Shown here: positions 1 through 4,315 of the stretch, piece by piece
Position numbering within the stretch: position 1 is the first letter of the stretch
How the letters are laid out: each line of letters starts with the position of its first letter
Assembly: GCA_030754315.1 (NCBI GenBank)
Contig: JASMAO010000221.1
Span: 1-5,540 of the forward strand
Reading direction: 5' to 3'
Length of the DNA: 5,540 nucleotides
Origin: SAR202 cluster bacterium
Lineage (GTDB): Bacteria; Chloroflexota; Dehalococcoidia; Lucifugimonadales; JASMAO01
The notes under the pieces: generated by a model
Database searches by the model: none
What the model saw: the letters and a program-made list of their open reading frames with translations, nothing else
Told to the model about the DNA's origin: nothing
Translations under genes and position numbers: made by a program

Positions 1-422
1 CCCTGGAGGATCTGAGCCGCAAAGACGTAAGTTACGTCAACAGACAGCGAGGTTCGGGTACACGGGTGTTGCTTGATTATCTGATTAGTCAAAAATGCCT
101 TCAGTCGAGCGAGATACAAGGATACCAGCGCGAAGAGTATACGCATCTCGGCGTAGCAGCCGCTATAGCTGGAGGTCGTGCAGATGCAGGTATGGGAGTC
201 CTTTCCGCAGCAAGAGCATTAAATATGGACTTCATACCGCTTCACAACGAGCAATTTGACCTTGTGGTGCCAATGGAATATTTCGATGGAGAACTCGTGA
301 CACCGGTAATAAATATAATTCGTACCAGCGAAGTCCTGAAAAAAGTTGAGGCGTTAGGAGGTTACGATACATCAGGTACAGGAGAAGTCATTTCGGTTAT
401 TACAAAATCTACTGAATCATAG
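1..422 (+). CDS. MoeA-type molybdopterin protein, C-terminal PBP-like domain (5' truncated)
   Basis: This is the last 139 codons of a gene that begins before the window; the reading frame is open from base 3 to the TAG at 420-422. The fragment matches the PBP-like domain (PF12727 type) found fused to the C terminus of MoeA, or as a stand-alone protein, in many anaerobes and archaea. Hallmarks in fragment numbering are NRQRGSGTR at 13-21, a His-Leu-Gly-Val-Ala-Ala stretch followed by GGRADAGMG at 57-65, EQFDLVVP at 83-90, and GGYDTSGTGEV at 119-129. MoeA proteins insert molybdate or tungstate into adenylylated molybdopterin in the cytoplasm; the PBP domain is thought to bind an oxyanion or a cofactor-related ligand, which is inference. 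The position ahead of mobA and a moaD-like gene supports the cofactor role. The catalytic MoeA part is not visible, so a solo PBP-domain protein remains possible. An internal GTG at 66 is not a credible start because conserved sequence continues upstream. Confidence 0.85.
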   Translation, partial: LEDLSRKDVSYVNRQRGSGTRVLLDYLISQKCLQSSEIQGYQREEYTHLGVAAAIAGGRADAGMGVLSAARALNMDFIPLHNEQFDLVVPMEYFDGELVTPVINIIRTSEVLKKVEALGGYDTSGTGEVISVITKSTES

Positions 423-465
423 TAGAAGATAATATGGTCAGTATTAACGTAAACAGGGCATCTAT

Positions 466-470
466 GAGGA
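466..470 (+). promoter_or_regulatory. Ribosome binding site for mobA
   Basis: GAGGA lies 4 bases before the TTG at 475. This supports TTG as the start; the in-frame stop at 445-447 leaves no ATG or GTG upstream. The ATG triplets at 464 and 470 are in a different frame. Confidence 0.55.
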
Positions 471-474
471 TGAA

Positions 475-1086
475 TTGACAGTTAAAACAACGGCCATTGT
501 GCTCGCTGGCGGAAAAAGCAGACGACTGGGAAGAGATAAAAACATCGAGCCGTTCGACGGACAACCACTAATTGTAAGAGTGCTCCACAGGTTGACGAAT
601 GTCACTGAAGATGCCGTGGTGGTTGTCAACGATACAAATCAAGCAACAGACCTGCCCATCCCTAAAGCAGTGAGAACTGCGGTAGACCTGTTCATTGGTG
701 GAGGATCTCTGGGGGGAATCTACACCGGGCTTACTGATGCCAAAACTCAGTGGGCATTCGCCGTGGCATGCGATATGCCATTCATTAACATTTCACTAAT
801 ACAATATATCCTTTCCCTTCGTGAAGGATACGACATGGTTGTACCTGTGATAAACAGCCGTCCAGAACCCACCCATGCTGCATATTCAAAAACATGCCTC
901 CCTCACATGGAACGCCGTTTACGAGCCAACGACTTGAAAATATCTGGGTTTTTTGATGAAGTGCGTGTACGTTATGTCGAACAAACAGATATAGAACGAT
1001 TTGATATTAACCATTTGAGCTTCTTTAACGTAAACACTGAAGGTGACCTAAAGCATGCCTTACAGCTAGTGTCACGTGGCCATTAA
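475..1086 (+). CDS. mobA: MobA-type molybdenum cofactor guanylyltransferase
   Basis: A 203-residue protein, normal length for the family. MobA transfers GMP from GTP to Mo-molybdopterin in the cytoplasm, giving the guanine dinucleotide form used by DMSO reductase family enzymes. It has the nucleotidyltransferase signature LAGGKSRRLGRDK at 10-22, GGGSLGGIYTGL at 75-86, the metal-binding ACDMPF at 98-103, RPEPTHAAYSK at 129-139 (compare the usual PEPLHAVY), and FFNVNTEGDL at 183-192 near the end. The TTG start is chosen because it is the first start codon after the in-frame stop at 445-447 and has GAGGA just upstream. It follows the moeA-PBP end by 52 bases. Related nucleotidyltransferases, such as the CTP-using MocA or a fused bifunctional protein, are less likely given the length and the FNVNTxxDL tail. 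Its target is unclear here, since the neighbouring AOR-family enzyme is not expected to need a guanine dinucleotide cofactor. Confidence 0.88.
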   Translation: MTVKTTAIVLAGGKSRRLGRDKNIEPFDGQPLIVRVLHRLTNVTEDAVVVVNDTNQATDLPIPKAVRTAVDLFIGGGSLGGIYTGLTDAKTQWAFAVACDMPFINISLIQYILSLREGYDMVVPVINSRPEPTHAAYSKTCLPHMERRLRANDLKISGFFDEVRVRYVEQTDIERFDINHLSFFNVNTEGDLKHALQLVSRGH

Positions 1087-1236
1087 GAAGACTATTCTGT
1101 TACTCATGGTCTGGAGAGAAACCCAAAATGCACATAGACCCGTATCTGTGAAGCCATCTGAATTCAATGGTAAAATGGGTTGGATTCGCCTAGGCCTAGT
1201 TACAAAAGTAGTAATACAAACCGTCAAGGTCAATTC
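1087..1236 (+). other. Gap between mobA and the moaD-like gene, no assigned function
   Basis: This is the longest non-coding stretch in the window, about 150 bases. I see no hairpin followed by a T-run and no clear promoter; TTGGAT at 1180 with TACAAA at 1201 is only a weak match and has a 15-base spacer. It contains a 10-base perfect palindrome, CTAGGCCTAG, at 1190-1199, of unknown meaning. An open frame of 44 codons runs from ATG 1106 to TGA 1238-1240 and would overlap the proposed GTG start of the next gene, but its product is not recognisable. A 7-codon frame at 1128-1151 follows GGAGAG at 1113-1118. Confidence 0.5.
1226..1229 (+). promoter_or_regulatory. Weak ribosome binding site for the moaD-like gene
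   Basis: AAGG sits 7 bases before the GTG at 1237. It is a short match, but better than anything ahead of the TTG at 1180 or the GTG at 1282. Confidence 0.3.
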
Positions 1237-1548
1237 GTGATTGATGCCAAGAGGTCGCCCTCCGAACCAATTAGCATAAAAGTGGAGTTATTCGGATCAG
1301 CCAGGCTCTTATGCGGATCCCGAGTAATTGATGTTGAGACACCTCAACTGACCAATACCCAAGAATTAACAACAACGCTCGCCACTAATCACCCCGAATT
1401 AGTCGGTAAGGTAATACGAGCAGACCGGCGCGGCCTTCTAGAAAACTATACCTTCAATCTAAACGGCGTCTCTTTCATTGATAACGGTGTACTACGTCTC
1501 CATTCTGGAGATTCCATACTTTTGTTCTCAAGCCAAGCGGGAGGCTAA
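1237..1548 (+). CDS. MoaD/ThiS-family sulfur carrier protein
   Basis: A small beta-grasp protein ending in Ala-Gly-Gly, the C-terminal Gly-Gly that is activated and thiocarboxylated in MoaD and ThiS. MoaD donates sulfur to molybdopterin synthase (with MoaE) to build the dithiolene. From the GTG at 1237 it has 103 residues, a little longer than the usual 80 or so. The beta-grasp begins with IKVELFGSARLLCG at about residues 13-26, and the tail has FNLNGVSF then LHSGDSILLFSSQAGG, matching the usual LNxxxV...L.dGDxVxxxPPxxGG pattern. The frame is open from 1174, so TTG 1180 (122 residues) is possible. GTG 1237 is preferred because it has AAGG 7 bases upstream; GTG 1282 would cut into the first strand. 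The gene ends 7 bases before the AOR start, and its last codons supply that gene's ribosome binding site. MoaD-like genes beside AOR genes are common, which suggests a carrier dedicated to the tungstopterin. No MoaE or MoeB is visible. Confidence 0.82.
   Translation: MIDAKRSPSEPISIKVELFGSARLLCGSRVIDVETPQLTNTQELTTTLATNHPELVGKVIRADRRGLLENYTFNLNGVSFIDNGVLRLHSGDSILLFSSQAGG
1539..1544 (+). promoter_or_regulatory. Ribosome binding site for the AOR gene, inside the moaD-like tail
   Basis: GGGAGG lies 11 bases before the ATG at 1556. It is made from the codons for the terminal Ala-Gly-Gly of the upstream protein, so the two genes are probably translationally linked. The spacing is slightly long; AAAG at 1547-1550 may also contribute. 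Confidence 0.5.
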
Positions 1549-1555
1549 AGACAAG

Positions 1556-3379
1556 ATGTACGGATACAACGGTAGAATCCTCGTAGTAAACATGTCATCC
1601 CGTCAGACACAATGGGAACCACTAGAAGAGCATGTACTACGCAACTTCATAGGTGGCACTGGACTGGCCACCTACCTGTTGCACCACTTCTGCCCAACAG
1701 GCATTGACCCGACCGATCCATCCAATCCGCTTATATTTACAACCAGTCCTCTTTCAGGTAGTAGGCTTACAACATCTAGCAAATTCGCCGTAGCCACTAA
1801 ATCACCGCTTACCGGATTCATAGGTGACTCACTCTCATCCAGTTTTCTATCCACTGAGTTAAAACGCTCAGGCCTTGATGGTTTGGTCATTATCGGACGG
1901 GCGCCATCATCAACTCTACTCTTCATTGACAACGGAAAAGTGGAGTTCTTTGACGCCTCCAACCTCAAAGGCCTTACGACATCGATGACCGAAAAAACTG
2001 TGAAAGAACGGCTAGGACACCGAACCCGTGTGGCCTGTATAGGTCCAGCAGGCGAAGCACTCATACCATACGCGAGCATAGCAAATGATGGAGGTAGGCA
2101 AGCTGGTCGTACAGGATCTGGGGCTGTTATGGGATCTAAAAACCTGAAGGCCATCGCTGTGAGAGGTACTCAGGCAGTACCTTTCAGCAACCCTGAGGAA
2201 TTGAAGAGAGTAGGCTCTGATCTGACTGAGCGGAGCTTGGGAAACTCCACCGAAAAATACCGGGTATTAGGCACGATGGCAAACATGGCTGTATTCAACC
2301 GCCTAGGCACCCTACCCACTCGCAATTTTCAGCAATCTACCTTTGAGGGCGCCGAACAAATTAGCGGTGAAATATTTCACCAAAAGCACAAGGTAGGAAA
2401 CGCGCACTGTGCTAACTGTACCATCGGATGTGAACACATTGTCGGAACCAACGACCATGGGCCCAATTCCCAAGGACGGATGGAATACGAGAGCAGCTTC
2501 GCTCTGGGGTCTCTGGTCGGCATTTCTAACCCAAACTCAGTAATAAGGGCCTCCCAACTTTGTAATGAGTTAGGAATGGACACGATCAGCACAGGTGGCA
2601 CTATATCGTGGGCCATGGAATGTTTTGAGAAAGGTATCCTCAAAAAGAATGATACAGGAGGAATGGACCTTCGGTTTGGAAATGAGGATGCCGTAATGGA
2701 ATGTATAAGGCTGATCCCCAGAAAGCTGGGCATCGGTGAACTTCTATCCAAAGGCAGTAGAAACGCCGCCACAACGGTGGGGCAAGGATCAGAAAACTGG
2801 GCAATGCACGTCAAGGGCCTCGAGATGCCCGGTTACGAACCACGGAGCCTCCAAACCATGGCATTGGGGCTTGCAGTCAGTACCAGAGGAGCATGTCATA
2901 ACAGGTCTTCTGGGTATGAATCAGACTTCTCTTCCAAAGTTGACCGCCTCTCAGCAGACAAGCAACGAGGCCGTATAACCATGGAAGGTGAGGATTTTTC
3001 ATCGGTGATTGACTCATTAATTTGGTGTAAATTCCTTCGTAAAGCGTTCGGTGATTTCTATGAAGAATCAGCGAACGTGTACCAATTAATCACGGGATGC
3101 TCTATGACCTCTAGTCAACTCAGACAGGCAGGCGAACGCATCAGCAACCTCAAAAAACAATTCAACATACGTGAAGGCTGGCAACGTGGGGACGACATGC
3201 TACCACAACGCATTTTAGATGAGAGGCTTCCAACCGGGGTCACTCGTGGCGTGGGTCTGTCTCACAAAGACCTTGATATGATGATCACCTCATACTATGA
3301 GGAAAGAGGCTGGACTTCAAACGGACTAATACCCAACGTGAAACTTACTGAACTGGGTTTGATGAACTTTGTTAGGTAG
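1556..3379 (+). CDS. Aldehyde:ferredoxin oxidoreductase family tungstopterin enzyme
   Basis: A complete 607-residue protein, close to the roughly 605 residues of Pyrococcus furiosus AOR. The family oxidises aldehydes to acids, or runs in reverse, at a tungsten bis-pterin site with one [4Fe-4S] cluster; it acts in the cytoplasm. The N-terminal AFOR domain covers about residues 1-205 and ends in GRQAGRTGSGAVMGSKNLKA (180-199). Cluster ligands are C285, C288 and C292 (CxxCxxxC) plus C491. The two pterin-contact motifs correspond to NELGMD (337-342) and DSLIWC (486-491). H448 in TRGACHNR matches the active-site His of the Pyrococcus enzyme, and E310/E312 lie where its active-site Glu is expected. 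ATG 1556 is chosen over upstream in-frame codons because the conserved YGYNGRILVVNM begins there and GGGAGG precedes it. It sits just after a moaD-like gene and before NuoE/NuoF-type genes, suggesting NAD(H)-linked electron transfer. The substrate cannot be told from sequence alone; a benzoyl-CoA-reductase-like (BamB) or sugar/aromatic aldehyde role is not excluded. Confidence 0.93.
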   Translation: MYGYNGRILVVNMSSRQTQWEPLEEHVLRNFIGGTGLATYLLHHFCPTGIDPTDPSNPLIFTTSPLSGSRLTTSSKFAVATKSPLTGFIGDSLSSSFLSTELKRSGLDGLVIIGRAPSSTLLFIDNGKVEFFDASNLKGLTTSMTEKTVKERLGHRTRVACIGPAGEALIPYASIANDGGRQAGRTGSGAVMGSKNLKAIAVRGTQAVPFSNPEELKRVGSDLTERSLGNSTEKYRVLGTMANMAVFNRLGTLPTRNFQQSTFEGAEQISGEIFHQKHKVGNAHCANCTIGCEHIVGTNDHGPNSQGRMEYESSFALGSLVGISNPNSVIRASQLCNELGMDTISTGGTISWAMECFEKGILKKNDTGGMDLRFGNEDAVMECIRLIPRKLGIGELLSKGSRNAATTVGQGSENWAMHVKGLEMPGYEPRSLQTMALGLAVSTRGACHNRSSGYESDFSSKVDRLSADKQRGRITMEGEDFSSVIDSLIWCKFLRKAFGDFYEESANVYQLITGCSMTSSQLRQAGERISNLKKQFNIREGWQRGDDMLPQRILDERLPTGVTRGVGLSHKDLDMMITSYYEERGWTSNGLIPNVKLTELGLMNFVR

Positions 3380-3419
3380 CCGGCAATTGCAGGTTGATCT
3401 TTCGAATAACGGAATAACC

Positions 3420-3424
3420 AGGTG
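3420..3424 (+). promoter_or_regulatory. Ribosome binding site for the small membrane protein
   Basis: AGGTG is 5 bases ahead of TTG 3430. The in-frame stop at 3415-3417 leaves no other common start before conserved-looking sequence begins. Confidence 0.45.
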
Positions 3425-3429
3425 TTGAT

Positions 3430-3801
3430 TTGGCATCGACGATATACTTGGATGAAGATGATGTAAGGGTAACTAAAACCGAGTTGGTCATCTCTGGAAC
3501 GTCAACAGCGACTAAAGACGTTCTGGGCGTGTCCATGAGGAAAGAGGCGCCATTCGGTTGCTTACCAAATATGTTTATCGGCATTGGTGCACTCGTCTTG
3601 CTTGCCGGCTTAGTTCAAGGCCTGCTGACGATTGCGGTTGGGGGACTCATTATCGCGGGCGCGATTATCTGGTATAAAAGACTCCCGTCAACTTACTACT
3701 TGCTACTCGACACTGTAAAAGGCAAGGTTCGTATCTTGGACACCAAAGACAAAGACAAAAACAGACGCGTCCACGATGCTCTGAAGAAAGCTCTTGAATA
3801 A
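3430..3801 (+). CDS. Small two-helix membrane protein, DUF6232-like
   Basis: A 123-residue protein of unknown function. The layout resembles DUF6232-type proteins: an N-terminal beta-rich stretch (IYLDEDDVRVTKTELVISG at 5-23, then DVLGVSMRKE at 30-39), two adjacent hydrophobic segments at about 47-66 and 68-82 separated by a short turn, and a C-terminal part with YYLLLDTVKGKVRIL (89-103), a Lys/Asp-rich patch at 105-112 and a short helix to the end. That arrangement suggests a hairpin in the membrane with both soluble parts on the cytoplasmic side; this is inference from the KR residues flanking the second helix. The TTG start is the first in the frame after the stop at 3415-3417 and has AGGTG upstream. 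It lies 50 bases after the AOR stop and 28 bases before the NuoE-like start, on the same strand. A link to the redox enzyme, for example membrane attachment, rests only on position. The DUF6232 match is by eye. Confidence 0.72.
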   Translation: MASTIYLDEDDVRVTKTELVISGTSTATKDVLGVSMRKEAPFGCLPNMFIGIGALVLLAGLVQGLLTIAVGGLIIAGAIIWYKRLPSTYYLLLDTVKGKVRILDTKDKDKNRRVHDALKKALE

Positions 3802-3815
3802 TCCTTGATTGACCC

Positions 3816-3819
3816 GAGG
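3816..3819 (+). promoter_or_regulatory. Ribosome binding site deciding the NuoE-like start
   Basis: GAGG lies 10 bases before GTG 3830 and downstream of TTG 3809, so it favours GTG 3830 over the longer TTG frame. Confidence 0.4.
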
Positions 3820-3829
3820 TAGATACATA

Positions 3830-4315
3830 GTGCCAGAGACCACTTTTAAATCGGAAAGAAAAGTCCTCAGGGAGGAACTGAAAAAGAAATTCCCACGGGA
3901 ACGAGGTCAACTTCTTCCAGCACTCCATTACCTTCAGCATAAGTTCGGATATTTGCCTGAGTGGGGAATGGAGGTTGTCGGTTGGCACTTAGCAATTCCT
4001 GCCAGTGAGGTGTATGGTGCGGCTACCAGCTACACTGAACTCCGTACTCAGGAGCCAGGTAATCACTTGATTCGCGTTTGCAGTGGTCTAGGTTGCTGGG
4101 TTAACGGCGGTGGAGACATACTTCGAGACCTAAGCTCAACTATGGGCATTCAACCTGCCGAAACCACTGCCGATAACAAATTTACACTTGAAGAAACTTC
4201 TTGTACATACATTTGCGCAATGGCCCCAGTGGTAGAAATAGACGGTCAACTTATAGGACGTGCGTCTTGTGAATCAGTCGCGGCGTTTGTGGAAGAGATC
4301 AAGAATAATGGCTAG
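3830..4315 (+). CDS. NuoE/HydC-type [2Fe-2S] thioredoxin-like subunit
   Basis: A 161-residue protein, the usual size of NuoE (complex I 24 kDa type) and of the gamma/HydC subunits of NAD-linked hydrogenases and formate dehydrogenases. An N-terminal helical part (about 1-75) includes LLPALHYLQHKFGYLPE (28-44) and the VYGAATSYTEL stretch (61-71). The thioredoxin-like domain follows with all four [2Fe-2S] ligands: C84 and C89 (CxxxxC in RVCSGLGCW) and C125 and C129 (CxxxC in SCTYICAMAP), then VVEIDGQLIGRAS. Such subunits pass electrons to or from the FMN subunit in the cytoplasm. The GTG start has GAGG ahead of it; TTG 3809 would add seven residues with no upstream signal. Its stop overlaps the start of the NuoF-like gene by 8 bases, indicating translational coupling and a joint complex. 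With no other complex I genes in view and an AOR-family gene upstream, it most likely belongs to a soluble NAD-linked oxidoreductase rather than to complex I. Confidence 0.9.
   Translation: MPETTFKSERKVLREELKKKFPRERGQLLPALHYLQHKFGYLPEWGMEVVGWHLAIPASEVYGAATSYTELRTQEPGNHLIRVCSGLGCWVNGGGDILRDLSSTMGIQPAETTADNKFTLEETSCTYICAMAPVVEIDGQLIGRASCESVAAFVEEIKNNG
4291..4297 (+). promoter_or_regulatory. Ribosome binding site for the NuoF-like gene, inside the NuoE-like gene
   Basis: GGAAGAG lies 10 bases before ATG 4308, within the last codons of the upstream gene. With the 8-base overlap of stop and start it supports coupled translation. Confidence 0.45.

Noticed and set aside
1190..1199. Perfect 10-base palindrome CTAGGCCTAG
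   Set aside because: Too short and isolated to call an operator or terminator; no T-run follows and no second copy was seen.
1180..1206. Possible promoter TTGGAT ... TACAAA
   Set aside because: Both boxes are poor matches and the spacer is 15 bases; it cannot be supported by eye.
1672..2154. Open frame of 160 codons on the minus strand inside the AOR gene
   Set aside because: It lies fully antisense to a well-supported AOR-family coding region, and its translation shows no recognisable domain.
2377..2814. Open frame of 145 codons on the minus strand
   Set aside because: It is antisense to the region encoding the AOR cluster Cys and first pterin motif; composition looks like a shadow frame.
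2736..2978. Open frame of 80 codons on the plus strand in another frame of the AOR gene
   Set aside because: It overlaps conserved AOR sequence entirely and has no recognisable product.
3383..3390. Palindrome GCAATTGC just after the AOR stop, considered as a terminator
   Set aside because: It has no loop and no following T-run, and the next gene begins 40 bases later on the same strand.
3665..3988. Open frame of 107 codons on the minus strand across the membrane-protein and NuoE-like genes
   Set aside because: It is antisense to two supported genes; its translation has no family resemblance.
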